Shown here piece by piece: positions 1 to 27,539 of a stretch of 64,000 bases of DNA. A program made the position numbers and the translations under genes. Under the pieces are notes generated by a model that saw only the letters and a list, made by a program, of their open reading frames with translations, made no database searches and was not told the DNA's origin. How positions within the stretch are numbered: position 1 is the stretch's first letter; each line of letters begins with the position of its first letter. The stretch comes from Clytia hemisphaerica (Eukaryota > Cnidaria > Hydrozoa > Leptothecata > Clytiidae), in assembly GCA_902728285.1 (NCBI GenBank), contig CACVBU010001379.1, forward strand, positions 1,158,514-1,222,513. Direction: 5' to 3'.

Positions 1-15563
<15,563 letters not shown>

Positions 15564-16312
15564 GTTGAGAATTGATGTTCTATAATATTGATGATGAAAA
15601 GATGGGTAAAATTGTTTGAGTTGAGTCGTTTGTATTTGTTTGATAAAAGAAAAAAATGATCGAGTTCTATTGAATATCATAAAACCAATCTTCAATTTCA
15701 AAACAAATTTGTTTTTCGCTACGTGGTTTTCTCCTCTCCTTCCTTCCCCAACAAATTTACGCGTGGTCGCGCTGATGTAAGATACCGCAATGTTTACCCT
15801 ACCATGTTGATGAGTATTTTGCAGAACACTTTCACTTTCAGAGGTCAATTTTTTTTAGCGGGAAAATACAGGCTCCGAAAATACAAGCTCATGATTTGTG
15901 TGCCGTACCATAGGTCAAAGTTCCCTGTCTGTTTTTTTGCCACCCTCATGTGGAGAGGACTACATTATTATAGAAGGAGCATACCCAGCCCGGAGGAACC
16001 AGGACTAAAAAAACTCAAAAGAAAGTACACATTTGAAATAGCCATTTGGTCAAGGGCAGCTCCATTTTTCAGAATGAAAGCGAGTCCAATATTTTGCTAA
16101 ACATATTAGCCCAGAGGAACTTAGCCATGAAGAGAGCAAGGGAATCATAATCAGACTATAAATTGGTGAAATGAGTCTTCATAAAAAGTGCTCAATGTTA
16201 CTAGAGCTGTTTAAACTTAAGAAACACGAGCCGATGCCGTTAAAATTTCCTCATTAATTACATTAAGATCCATAACGAAAGTGTCAATCCAAAAAAAAAA
16301 ACATGTTAAATC
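15564..16312. other. KARS 5' flank / presumed promoter
   Basis: Contains the KARS 5' untranslated region and upstream DNA. No clear TATA box at a convincing distance and no second gene recognised. The plus-strand open frame at 15723-16100 resembles nothing I know and is probably chance. Confidence 0.45.
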
Positions 16313-16314
16313 TA

Positions 16315-16815
16315 CCTTAAAGGAAGAAATTTTGGCGGGAATTTAATTTGGCGGATGGCAAAAAAAGTTATTTCAGAGGGAATTTAATTTGGCTGATGGA
16401 CGCACCCTCGCGAGCCAGGGCCGATAAACGATTCTGCGACTTAAAGAGGCCAGTACCGTATAATTGGAGGAATCGTTTATATCCCCCGTCAACGCGTCCA
16501 TCAGAATCATCAATAGCGTAAGGGGGTTAGATAAGCCATGGAGTCGAGGGTGTGATGGACGAAAAAGCTAAATTTGGCGGGAATTTAATTTGGCGGTCGC
16601 TTATAAATTCAACCTTAAGATGGCGTCAAAACAGCGAAAAAATAGCAAAAACACCTTAAAAGAGATCATATTTTCAAAATGTTTAATTTGGCTGGAATTT
16701 AATTTGGCGGATGGCGGAAAAAAAGAAATTTTGGCGGGAACTTAATTTAGCGGATTTCAGTCAAATCCGCCAAATCCGCCAAATTTTCTTTCCGCCAAAA
16801 TTTCTTCCTTTAAGG
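16315..16815. mobile_element. MITE, CCTTAAAGGAAGAAATTTTG family, copy 1
   Basis: Inverted ends with TA on both sides (16313-16314, 16816-16817). Many sub-terminal copies of GGCGGGAATTTAATTTGGCG. The same family occurs at 49237-49465. Confidence 0.85.
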
Positions 16816-17088
16816 TACACTTTCTGATGAAAAGTGACCTGAATGAAAATTTTACAGGTTTTGCAACATGTTAAGAACTAGAATGATATCAAAGTTGATT
16901 TTCTTCAATCACCAGATAAAAATCACTTTTGAAAACCCAAACATAAGAATGTGTACTGTGAAACTGAAAGTGCTTCCAAATCCCTCCCATAAAGAATGCA
17001 TAATACAGATTAAAGGTGAATTCCAAAATGAAATTGAATACAATTTCAGTCATTTGATTTGAAATTTCAAAAGTAAGTAACTTAGGAC

Positions 17089-17392
17089 TGGTGGGGGGGG
17101 GGGTTCATGGTTGACGGAGGAGCGGAATTGGCCTTTTTATTCGGACGGAGTGGCGGAATTTGGCGAAAATTTAGACGGAATTACGGAAATTGGGTTCTCC
17201 GAAGGAGACGGAAAATTAGACAATTTTAGTGCGGAAAAACGGAATTTAGCAAAAAGTTTTGCGGAATTTCGGAATTTGCAAAAAATATTCAAAATTAAAT
17301 GGCGAAATTTCGGTTCATTTTTAGACGGTTTGACGGAAATTGGAGAAAAAATTGGCGGAATTGCGAAATCGGGTACCCCCTGAAACCCCCCC
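17089..17392. mobile_element. Short G-rich inverted-repeat element with GACGGAATT repeats
   Basis: Begins with a run of 11 or more G then TTCA and ends TGAAACCCCCCC, so the ends are inverted. Inside are many (G/C)GGAATT and GACGGAAATTGG steps. The open frames on both strands come from this repetition. No clear target duplication. Confidence 0.65.
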
Positions 17393-18853
17393 TTCCTTGT
17401 GGCATACCTGTAGATATAATTTATTTGTATCAAAGGTTACTGAAAATTATCTGAAAAACTTTGACAGTGTTTATACGTGTTTCTGCAAAAAGTTTTCAGT
17501 TAGCTAAGCTTGAATAAAATTTCTTCATGGTTACTAAAGATATAAATTTGATAGTTGCTCTCAAAATTGGCAGTTGAATCAGATACTTTTAATAAAGGTA
17601 TTAATTTTCAGGGATTAAATTTCCCGGATTTCACAGCCTTCGTTTTATTTACGACCCATAAATAAAATCCTAGAAATCTGAAAAGGGGCCTTCAGCGAAC
17701 TTATCCCCATGAAAATATTAACACTCATCTAATCTGTCACTGTAACAATNNNNNNNNNNNNNNNNNNNNNNNGGAGATTCTTCAACGAAAGGACTGTTAA
17801 TACATAAAAATACCAAAACTTATTTTATCACTTTTTGAAAATAACTTAACGTGGGAAAACACGAAAATAAGTCCTTGCAAAAAGCTTAAATTTTGTGGAT
17901 AGTGGATGCCCAACCGTGAGTATAAATTAATGGTAGAATAAATTACTATGCGGAATTAATCAATGTGACTGGCTGAAAAATTGCCAAATTTAAATAATGC
18001 GAATTAGGGCCGAATTAATTAATTCTGCATTAATTAATCCTGCATTAATTTATCCTCGCATAAATTTATACTCTTAAGGTAATTCCTGCGAAATATAAAT
18101 TGATCCAATTAAAGTAGTGCCAGACTTTGTATTTCAACAATTGTGTTTGTTTCGCTCCCATAAAAACAGATTCATCTTGTCTTCAATCCATATGTTTTGA
18201 AAATAAAGGCTAAGGGAATTTCAGATACCGTGTCCCGTTGTAACCACCGTCAACATGGTTAAAAACTTTTCACTTCACAGGTAGGTACAACATTGTGTTT
18301 GTATTTTATTGGACGTATGGTTCTTAAAAGTCAAAAAGTTTGTTCAGTTTAATTTGAGCAAAGTAGGCTCCTGCGTCGTTCAACATCAACAAGGTACAGT
18401 GTGCAGTGGTGGTATTAGTAGATAGAGAGTGTTTGAGTCTGTTCATAATATGTTGCTGAAAATCTTCGCCGTACATACAGTACATATCGAAGTACCGTTC
18501 TCTGGCACAGTGACATAAACAGCATTTTTAAAGTTTGCTAAAGCTTCAATATTGGCGTAAAGAATTATTCACAAAATAGCATCAAATACTCCATAATCCA
18601 TCGTTTTTCGGCTTTTGTTCCGCTTCTGTTTACATTTTTCTGCTCGCTGATCCCCATGTTCAACCATTTTTTGCTGTAACACTGTGCTTCAAATGTCCAC
18701 GAGAATGAATCAGTTCATGTTAGTCATAGTATATTCTCATTGGCATGTCTCACTAAACCTTCTGTAAGAAACTCAATGTTGGAACCAGTTTTTGGCATAT
18801 TTTGGCGCAAGGCTTAAAAAATTTCAATTTAATATCCTTCAAAATGAAGTCAC
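17393..18853. other. Non-coding stretch with assembly gap
   Basis: AT-rich and no gene recognised. The part 17990-18070 has several ATTAATTAATTCTGC-like steps. Confidence 0.5.
17750..17772. other. Assembly gap (23 N)
   Basis: Unknown bases; true length unknown. Confidence 0.99.
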
Positions 18854-19072
18854 TACCGTGAAAAAGGGTAACTTGCATCAGTGGAGGCTAACATGCATAG
18901 CCCTCAAATGAATGACCTGGCTGGTCATTAAAATACAACTACGCAGCTCCGCTCGCAGCTCTACTCTACCATTTTTGTTTTGATTTATTTTTGTATTTTA
19001 ATGACCAGCTGGGTCTTTCATTTGAGGGCTATGCATGTTAGCCTCCAATGATGCAAGTTACCCTTTTTCACT
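18854..19072. mobile_element. MITE, TACCGTGA...GGGTAACTTGCATC family, copy 2
   Basis: Almost perfect ~85-bp inverted arms, around a centre shared with 2872-3127. The extreme right end (expected ACGGTA) has decayed. Confidence 0.88.
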
Positions 19073-19073
19073 A

Positions 19074-20299
19074 TATAGGTAAACAATATGAATTAACATT
19101 CAATTTCCCTTTTTTCTATGCCTTTCAGTTAGGGAAACCATCCAGGATCCTGCCATTCTATAAGCCAGCAAAAGCTAAATGCTTCTTGTAAACTTAAGTT
19201 TCTTACTATTTTCCATCAAAAACAACCAAAAACATTGCTACTTCCCAAAGCTGGAGACCAAAACAAATTATCTTCCAAGATTATGGCGCCCTTTTGGATC
19301 TATTGTTATGGCCATCTAAAATGGTGGAAAGAGTTGCGGAAAGACAGGGGCGCCCGCTAGCTTCGAGGGTGGTAACTCCAAAACGCCCAATATGATCTTC
19401 CAACAAAAAGCGAGTTAGTTACCGCGCGAGTTACGTCATACACTCCACCGCAGCGCACAACGAACGGTGTTTTAGTGAATATCAATAATTATAAGAATAT
19501 CTTATGTGATGTGCTTTAAATTCAGTAAACTTTGAGTGCTTCATTGAATATTAAGAAGATAAGAAGATAAAAAATGCGCTGGATAATTTTCATTGTAACA
19601 GTTTGGTCAATCATTGCTGAAAGTTTGAAAAATATTTTCAGACGCAAAAAAAGATTTCAGCCAATTAAAAGCACAGTGTGCTTATATTTATTATGTTTGC
19701 TACATCGTCTAGGCTAAAAAAAGTGCGAAAAGACACGAACGTCATCTTTTAATGAGTGTTGTTATGATTTTTTAGATCGCGGTCGCGTACAGGAACTCGC
19801 CAAATGTTCCTAACTGCCTTTATAATATCAGCAGGGTTTCGGTAGAGCAGCGCATAACTGGGTCTGGGTGTGTACTAACTGCACTGTCATTGAAGATGTC
19901 GTCCATTCTGACAATCGTATAAGGTTTGATCCAATATCAGTAGTTTGATAGTTATTCATTTAGTAGCAAACAATGTCCCTCAAGTAAATCCAGTTGAGCA
20001 ACTACGTTAAAAAGATATTAACCAAGCAGAAATCTTGTGTGCTATTTGTTGTTTGTGAAAGCTTAGCAAGCTTGGACTGGCAGTGCTGACGGGACTTTCA
20101 ATTTCTCGCTTTCACAAATGCTCTGTGTAAAATGCACGAAAGTTAAAAAAATAAAACGAAAAAAATCGAACGAAACAACATGAATCTGAATCTGAATCAT
20201 GAACATGAATATTTTTCTGGCGAGCAAGTCCGCTACGTGAAGCAACAAAAGCCCCTGCGGGGCAATGACAATTGAATATAATAACAACTTATTTTGACA
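19074..20299. other. No gene seen
   Basis: No convincing exon, RNA gene or repeat family was recognised in this stretch. Confidence 0.45.
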
Positions 20300-21565
20300 T
20301 AGTGACACTTACTTACAAAAATAATGACAAAATCATAAAATATGATGCCTAACAAGACATAAAGAATTCTGATTATACAAAATGTGATGTGGATATAAAA
20401 TGGCACCAAACAGAAGCTTGCAAGGACCCTAAGAGAGTGGTTTTAGAAGGATGGAGCTAATTAATTATTCAGTTATTATTTTAATGTCTTAATGACAATT
20501 TTTGACAAAAATATTAACAGAATCATAAAATATGATGCAAGAACAGACAAAAAAACGAAAAATACTTATAATACAGAATGTGATGTAGATAGTGTGAATC
20601 AGTAGCGGCCTGGCTTAATTTTCTTGGTGGTGCAAACTATGAAATTGGCACCCCTGGTATTTTTGTCCTTATTTGCGCCCTCCATCGTTAAGTTAAAATA
20701 TTAAACTATCTTAACTTTTTCTCCTTATCAGTACACAAAATTCCAAACATTAAACATGACTACTTTCTCTTGGACTGGAGACAATTGGATTATCTTTGTA
20801 ACGCGAGATGGTCCAACTTTACTCTCCATTAAAGATCAATGGCTGAAAGAGGCCCCAAAAATTCAGAAGTTGGGAGGAAAATTTTGATGTAAGAAAGGTC
20901 AAACAGCCTAAAAGATCTTCCAAAACGGAGAAAGTTGGTCAGTATAAGACCACAAAAACCACAGCGAGAATTAACAAGTTTTGATCATTTTGGCAATCTC
21001 TCATTTTGGGGGTAAGCATTCTCTTTAACCCTTGGTGGATACACAACACTTCTCTTACTTCGGATTCAATATTGACAGAAGTTTTTAAAAAATTCACGAG
21101 AAAGGATGTAAAAGGGTAAAAAAAAATTAACATTGTACCCATAGAAGGCGCTATAAACGTGCCGAAGGGCGCCAAATTGCCCAATTAAAAATGAACAAAA
21201 TTTTGGCGCCCCCTTGAAAAGCTCTTTTGGCGCTCCTCTCAGATCTTTCTGGGTGGTGCACTGCACACCCTGCACCCCCTGCCAGGCCGCCACTGGTGTG
21301 AATGGATATAAAACGGCACCAATCAGAAGCTTGTGAGGTCTCTAAGAGAGTGGTTTTAGACGGATGAAACTAATTAATTATTCAATTGACTTAATGACAA
21401 TTTTTGACAAAAATATTGACAGAATTACAAAATATCATGTCTTACAAGAGAAAAACACCAAAAATATTCAGCATGCCAAATGTGATGATAACAATATTTC
21501 TAAATATAAAATTACACCAATCAGAAGCTCGTAAGTTCTCTGAGAAGGTAGTTTTAGAGCGATTT
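20300..21565. repeat. Three diverged tandem units of about 200-230 bp, interrupted by a hAT-like element
   Basis: Each unit has GACAAAATCATAAAATATGA, ATGTGATGT, GGCACCAAACAGAAGCTTG and GAGAGTGGTTTTAGA. Unit 2 is split at 20600-21295. Confidence 0.8.
20600..21295. mobile_element. hAT-like non-autonomous element, 696 bp
   Basis: Ends CAGTAGCGGCCTGGC and its near-perfect complement GCCAGGCCGCCACTG, flanked by the perfect 8-bp duplication GTGTGAAT (20592-20599, 21296-21303). CAGTGGCGG-type ends are common in hAT elements. Only short chance frames inside, so a transposase would have to come from elsewhere. Confidence 0.92.
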
Positions 21566-22211
21566 GTTTTTGCTCCCGAAGGGAGCCTATGTTGCTTCAC
21601 GAGGCCGTGGTGGGGATCGAGTTGGCGAAAAATTGTTCAAGAAAAAAAACGGGACGATGTAACCTAGTGACCGCATTACTAAAAGATTCCCGTGTGGTGA
21701 GCTTTTAAGCTAGCTCGATCGTGCGAACAGATATTTTGCGTTTTTGGCGCTCCAAAGTCATAGCTTGGAATACAACAACACCGCGTGAACAGAAATTTAG
21801 CGTCTTTAGCGCTCCAAAGTCATAGCTTGGAATACAACAACAAACAAAAAGCAACGAAGCAACTTGACTTGGGAACAGAAAGTAGAAGGTATAATCTGCA
21901 ACTTTGATAGTAAGTATAATACTATTTTATCAAAAGTAATGTTTCAGATAGCATGTATGATTGAAAATTATTTTAAAGAATTTCTTTTTGCTTTGTATCC
22001 TTGTTGTGGTATATTCAGGCATCAGTTACTTTACTGGTTACTTTTGGTAATTACTATCAGAAATTGGAAAAAACTTTGCATACCACCATTAACGAACCTT
22101 CTGTTTATCTCCAGACGATGTCAATTGAATTCAATTGATCCAAATTTTCGTAATTGAACTATCAAATTTTATCAAACAGAATCAAACTATAAAGGTGTTT
22201 GTGGTTACTGA

Positions 22212-22744
22212 CAGTCTGAGAAATCCTTCTAATTGCACGCCTAAAATTCTGAGATTTTTAACGCGTAATTGCACGGCTATCAAATTGTAAGGTTTTTAAA
22301 AGTGTTTTTACCTATCAGCTATCAATTTCATGTTCCAAATAATCTAAATCAGTATTATAATCATTGCTTACATTGAGATACATCATTTATATACAAGGTT
22401 ATTAGAAAAGAAATGAAAAAACTTTTCGTTTGTGCGAGTGTTCCAAAATACAGTAGACGATTTTCCTCGAGTTTTCTCGGAAAAAAATCTGGAATGCTTG
22501 GTCAATTTTACGCAAAATTTTACGAAGATTCCAATTCAAAAATCAGTTTTTGTCCGTTTGACCATGGTTGCATCCGTTTTTTAAAAAAGTTAGCCCCACT
22601 ATATTACTCAAGCTTCTTCAAGCAGGACGGAAAATTAAGCGTGCAATTGCACATGGGTGGACTCGCGCGCACTATGATAAGCGCGAATTTACAAGTTTAC
22701 GTCTGCGGAAGTTAAGCGTGCAATTAGAAGGATTTCTCAGACTG
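22212..22744. mobile_element. Inverted-repeat element inside copy L, CAGTCTGAGAAATCC ends
   Basis: Ends CAGTCTGAGAAATCCTTCTA / TAGAAGGATTTCTCAGACTG (about 30 bp inverted), with the motif GCGTGCAATT repeated inside. ACTGA flanks both sides. The same insertion is present in copy R (35428-36509), so it predates the duplication. Confidence 0.78.
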
Positions 22745-23159
22745 ACTGAACCTGATCGAAGACGACCCTGTCGAACGAAAGAAATATTTCTATCCCCAGA
22801 CTAACAAATTGCGCTGCCAGATAAGTGAACCACGCGGCTGGATAAGTGAACGTGTTGTCACGAGTTAACGCACAGTCGACTAAGTTCGCATGAAAGCGGG
22901 CAGAATAGGGATGGTGAAATTGACGCCCATGTGTGATCGCCCAATTGTTTAAGTACGTCTCGCAGACCACGCGTTCAGTCCGGGGTAAGTCTCAAAAAGT
23001 AATGTTAAAATCCTCGGACACGCAACAAGAAAATCCCTGGAGTCCGGGGAATTGGCAGGGTCGTTCGAACATAATTCAACTTTACCAGAATCTTTTAGTT
23101 TTGTGACTGTTCGATTTGGTTGCGGTAATCTATCGTTTGATAATGTTAGATTAGATTGG

Positions 23160-23366
23160 TACCTGTGAAAAAGGGTAATTTGCATCATTTGAGGGAAACT
23201 TTACATTGCCACCAAACTGCAGACCTTTCTTGGTCTGCACTTTGTCTAAGCTAAAATGTAAATTAAATGTTTTTGACTTTTGAATTTTTACAATTTTATT
23301 ACCAGAAAGCTCTACTATTTGGAGGCGATACCAGTTTCCCTCCAGTGATTACCCTTTTTCACGGTA
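23160..23366. mobile_element. MITE with GTGAAAAAGGGTAAT ends, inside copy L
   Basis: Ends GTGAAAAAGGGTAATTTGCA and complement TTACCCTTTTTCACGGTA, the same terminal ~15 bp as 18854-19072 but a different core. Shared with copy R at 36932-37138. Confidence 0.82.
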
Positions 23367-23490
23367 ATCAAACAGTCTGATTGACATCACCTAGATATTT
23401 ATTACAAATTATCTATTGACAGTTTCTTCTTCTCTATTCCTATTTCAGCTTTATGGTTTTGCCTTCCAGCCGTTGTTCATTCACCATGAC

Positions 23491-23792
23491 CCCGGGGGGG
23501 TACTAGGGCAAGATGGGTTACGGGGATGCTCCGCTGGTCAGGGTACCTTTTTTGACCTCCACGAGTCCCAGGTAGGGTCGCAAAAACACCAAAATAGAAA
23601 AATCAGTCCCCCGTAGGGTGCCTATTTTTGTAAAATTTGGGGAAAAAGTAGAAAATTTGAGAAAATTTTGGAATTTCAGTCCCATTCAGGGTCACTTTTT
23701 TCGCAAATTTCGAGTCCCACGTAGGGTCCATTTTTCGAACGTCAGCGGAGCACCCCCGTCGGTCGACAAGGGTAGTACCCCCCCCCCCCGGG
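23491..23792. mobile_element. hAT-like MITE, CCCGGGGGGGTACTA ends, only in copy L
   Basis: 302 bp flanked by the 8-bp duplication ACCATGAC (23483-23490, 23793-23800). Copy R shows the uninterrupted site near 37258-37266. Inside are repeated GAGTCCCA..GTAGGGT units and CGGGGATGCTCCGC. Confidence 0.93.
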
Positions 23793-23859
23793 ACCATGAC
23801 AAATACCATATTAACCATTAAAGTAGTTTTACACGTTGGATGTACCGTCAACTGCTTTA

Positions 23860-24009
23860 TTATTATTATTATTATTATTAATTGTATTTCAGGCACTTCC
23901 ATATATCTCAATGGCTATTCGTCCTATTTATAATAAGTAAACTAAATAAATAAATAAATTATTATGTAAAAAAAAAGAGATTATATATAATTTTCAATTG
24001 CAAAAAAAT
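23860..24009. mobile_element. 150-bp AT-rich insertion only in copy L, possible SINE-like or retro-insert
   Basis: Flanked by CTGCTTTA (23852-23859, 24010-24017) and absent from copy R. It starts with (ATT)n, contains (TAAA)n and ends with A-rich DNA. No inverted ends seen, so the mechanism is unclear. Confidence 0.65.
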
Positions 24010-24906
24010 CTGCTTTAAAGCCAGATTGACATTATATGTTTTTACGAGGTCTGAATCGCTGCTTCAAATACGCTGAGTTTGCACAAAGATAGCATTTTAA
24101 TGACAAGAGAGTTTTGACTTCAAAATGTTGAACAAGAATTGGAATGAATTGTCTGTGTTTTTAATGGAGCTGTGCAATGTTTGTGCAATGGGACACCAAA
24201 ACAGCAACCATTTTAACCGAACCTCCACAGAATCATCTTTTTTGTACTGTCCAAGAAACATGGAAATCTGTTTGTTGTTGAAGAGGATGTGACGATAGAG
24301 AGAAAAAGCTGACCAGAAAGCAGTATGTCCCATGTTATCTCAAGTAATCCCATTTTAGAGCAGTTCACGGTACACAAACTTGACATTAACACTCCTTTTG
24401 TTGGAGAAATTCCTGAAGGATATTTCATGTTATGTTCCTGTTGTTTGGTTGTATTTTGAATCATTTTGGTTTTGGAATGCTTCTGTACCCACTGTATTCT
24501 TTACAAAACAATATTACATTACGATATAGACAACAACTTATATCATTGTCAAAATATAGTCTTGGAAATTATAAATTCATGTTTTGATATGTTTGTTATT
24601 TTTATTTTTGTTATTGTTGTTTCAAAGAAAATGCTTTTGAGAAGAAAGTCATTCTAAATATTTCCTGAAGATTATTCCAAGACCCTGCCTATAAAACATG
24701 ATTAAAGCTTTGTAATTCAAACTTTATAAGGTATCTATTAAAGGGGGCATGTTTAGTGCAAGCTATGGCTGAGAAAAATTGAATACTTTGCAATATCACT
24801 GTATTTCTGACAAAAATAAACACGGCATTTCGCCTTTTCTGAATTTCAATCAATCACTGTCGAATGCCTGCCATCGGGAGCATCATAGCGAAAGCTACTT
24901 GCTAGT

Positions 24907-25543
24907 ATTATATGTAACCATGATGTAACCCGAGATGTAACCATCATATAACACTACAAACATTACAATATGTAATATACCTGTTATACGTATAATATGG
25001 TTTCAAATATTTTCTGGTCTGCGTTATACACGGCGCAAATTGCGAAAGATCGATAAAAGCACATGGTTAAATTTTGATGTTTGAAATGGTTTTATATGGA
25101 TGAAATTGCTTGAGAATTATGTTTTTGATAATTCTTTGTGTTTTCCAAATATTTTCCTCTGCAATGACATTGATTAGAGTTAACCTGTCATCACTGACCT
25201 GTGACCTGTGACCTGCGACCTGTGACCTGTGACCTGTGACCTGTGACCTGCGTTTTACACTAACCACACACAGTGTGATCTACATGGTATTTTCAGTTCT
25301 TGAAATGAAGACAATGACATGGCAAATATGTACAGGAATAAAAACTAGAATAAAATAAATGAATACACAGATACGCGTAAAGAAAACACACACAAACACA
25401 TATATAGTTATAAAACAGCAAAAGTGACAAAATGACAAAAACAGTAAACAGTAAATAGTACATGTAAACAATATTGAGTATATGGCTTAAAATGACAAAA
25501 CAGGAGTAATAGTACTAAAAGGCAGGTATAAATAAACAAGGCT
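24907..25543. other. No gene; short ACCTGTG microsatellite inside
   Basis: Nothing coding seen. GACCTGTGACCTG-type 7-bp repeats run 25194-25255. Confidence 0.55.
25194..25255. repeat. 7-bp microsatellite (GACCTGT)n, ~9 copies
   Basis: Direct repeat of GACCTGT with occasional GACCTGC. The open frame on the minus strand across it is a by-product. Confidence 0.9.
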
Positions 25544-25547
25544 TTAA

Positions 25548-25813
25548 AGAGGCCCCCCAGCGGTTTGCGTGATGGCGTGATTGGGACTTTTTTTTTGCGT
25601 GATGGCGTGATTAGAGATTTTTTTTGGCGTGATGGCGTGATCAAGACTTTGGCGTGATGCGTGATAGGGCAAAAATTTGAGGCGTGATGCGTGATTTGGG
25701 CTATTTTTCGCTATTTTTTGCGTGATGACAAATTTTAGCGATTTTCGTGATGCGTGATGGAGAACATTTTTTTGCGTGATGGCGTGATTAGGGGTGCCGC
25801 TGGGGGGGCCTCT
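25548..25813. mobile_element. Inverted-repeat element with GCGTGATGGCGTGAT sub-terminal repeats
   Basis: Ends AGAGGCCCCCCAGCGG / CCGCTGGGGGGGCCTCT, flanked by TTAA (25544-25547, 25814-25817). TTAA is the piggyBac target, but flank and end are partly palindromic so this is tentative. The body is almost only GCGTGATGGCGTGATT-like copies. Related ends and repeats at 41494-43172. Confidence 0.75.
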
Positions 25814-25817
25814 TTAA

Positions 25818-27065
25818 AATAAAACGAAATTGCTAAATTTGGTGGGTGGAGGAGCAAAAATACAGCAGTCAGCACTAAGAAATGATGAACTGAAAAAAAG
25901 CCATGTGAAGAAACTGAGGCCTTATATAGACATGAGAGTGAGGCTGAACCAAGAGTCCGGATAAAACCAAAACAAACCAAATGCATCTAAACTCTGATAT
26001 ACAAACATATATCAGAAACTATAGCTTCTCAAATATTGATTTTCAGGTATATGTTGTTATATTTTTTAGAATCCTTGTATAGGTATCTTTCATTTGAGCC
26101 ATATATGAGCTTCTAATAATCCCTTTCATTTTCAAGCCCCACCAAAAGTGATGATGTCACATGGTGACCAGCAAAATGGTCAAAATTGTTCTCACCACAC
26201 GATTTTGTCACGAGTTACTTTGCTTTTAACAAGTATGTGCACACGAAGAACATTGTAGCTCTCACTATAAACCCACCAGCTCAACTCTCCCCACCCAGCC
26301 AGATATCCATCCACCCATTCGAATTGCTATTCAAACAGCCCATCCCATCCAGCGAAATTGCCATCTAGCAAATTCCACCCATCCAATACCAGCAATTGCA
26401 AACCTATATATATTTCTATTTCTATTTGGTTGAGTTGCAGACAGGAGGCTTTAAGGCCTATTTTTGCAACTATTAAAGGTTTCAATGAGCGCCCAGTGTC
26501 AGCACCTTGGACTGACCCAATTCCCCTCACATGGCATATGGGTTGATCCAGACGCGAAGGTTCGTTCACTCTTGCCACAAGTGAGCCCTGCGAGTGGGAA
26601 TCGAACCTCAGTCACCTGTGCAGTAGACTAGAGTCTTCTTCTGACTGAACTTTGCTTCCTGATGATTTTGATGGCGCTGAGTCTAGCGAAGTAGACTATG
26701 GGAATTCAGCCATCTTGAATTTTTTTACGTTCGTTTTCAAAAAATCTATGAAAACAACAAAACAATCAATCTTATTCTAAAACCCCATCAAAGTTTATAA
26801 AACTATAATAAAAACATGAAAATACCTCCAAAATTTGATAAAAATGGTTCGTTGGTCATGTTTTTCGGTTTGTTTTTCTCTAAAAAGGGACTGGATCTAG
26901 TGGCACGGGTTTGCTACCACCTCAAGCAAAGCTAAAAAATGAAGCCTGCCAAATTACCCCGGGCCACTTATCAGCGCCATCCAGTCTATCAAAAAGCTAT
27001 AAGTGGCCCCCAGGCTACCTGTGCAGCAACCAAGAGGTCAATGACCACTATACCACAGCGCCTGT
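25818..27065. other. No gene recognised
   Basis: No exon or RNA gene supported. A GGTTCGATTCCC-like box on the minus strand near 26590 lacks tRNA folding. Confidence 0.5.
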
Positions 27066-27231
27066 CCAGACGATCTCAATCGAACGGAATCGACGAACGA
27101 ACCAGTCGAACCAAATCGAACGCAATCGAATCTCAATCGAATATTACCGCAATTTTCAGATTCGATTGATTTTCGATTGCGTTCGATTGATGTTCGATAT
27201 TGCGTTCGATTGCGTTCGATCGTCGATTCAT
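27066..27231. repeat. Palindromic TCGATTG-rich element, copy 1
   Basis: Starts CCAGACGATCTCAATCGAAC; left half is built of AATCGAACG steps and right half of CGTTCGATTG steps, so it can fold on itself. The right end is truncated relative to copy 2. Confidence 0.75.
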
Positions 27232-27337
27232 TGACCCCCGGATTGTTCATCGCACAATTTCTACGGGAAATCTAAAGTAATTTCATTCGGCTTGTGATGT
27301 TTGAGAGCTTGGATGTTGGGAAGCTGTAAGAATAAAG

Positions 27338-27539
27338 CCAGACGATCTCAATCGAACGGAATCGACGATCGAACGGAATCGACGATCGAACCAGTCGAAC
27401 AACAATCGAATATTACCCAGAATTTTGACGTTCGATTGAGATTCAACTGCGTTCGACGATCGAATTTCAATCGGTCGATTGCTTTCGATTTGGTTCGACT
27501 GGTTCGATCGTCGATTCAGTTCGATTGAGATCGTCTGGG
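27338..27539. repeat. Palindromic TCGATTG-rich element, copy 2
   Basis: Perfect outer inverted ends CCAGACGATCTCAATCGAAC / GTTCGATTGAGATCGTCTGG, with repeated GGAATCGACGATCGAAC inside. Probably a MITE. No target duplication was clear. Confidence 0.82.

Larger units (their letters stand above)
21571..24906. repeat. 3.3-kb duplicated segment, copy L
   Basis: Same orientation and sequence as 34774-38249, from TGCTCCCGAAGGGAGCC to GCTACTTGCTAGT, mostly identical over long runs by eye. It carries a ~60-bp double unit (GGCGCTCCAAAGTCATAGCT at about 21750 and 21812). It holds two insertions that copy R lacks and lacks two that copy R has. It could be a large non-autonomous transposon or a segmental duplication. 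TGCTCCCGA at the left and TCGGGAGCA ~25 bp from the right end are inverted, which weakly favours a mobile element. Confidence 0.9.

Noticed and set aside
17111-17433. 90- and 98-codon opposed frames
   Set aside because: They cover the CGGAATT-rich element, and stops are missing because of the repeat composition.
26575-26620. GGTTCGATTCCC-like box on the minus strand, candidate tRNA or SINE
   Set aside because: The flanking bases do not form a T arm, and no acceptor or anticodon stem could be drawn.
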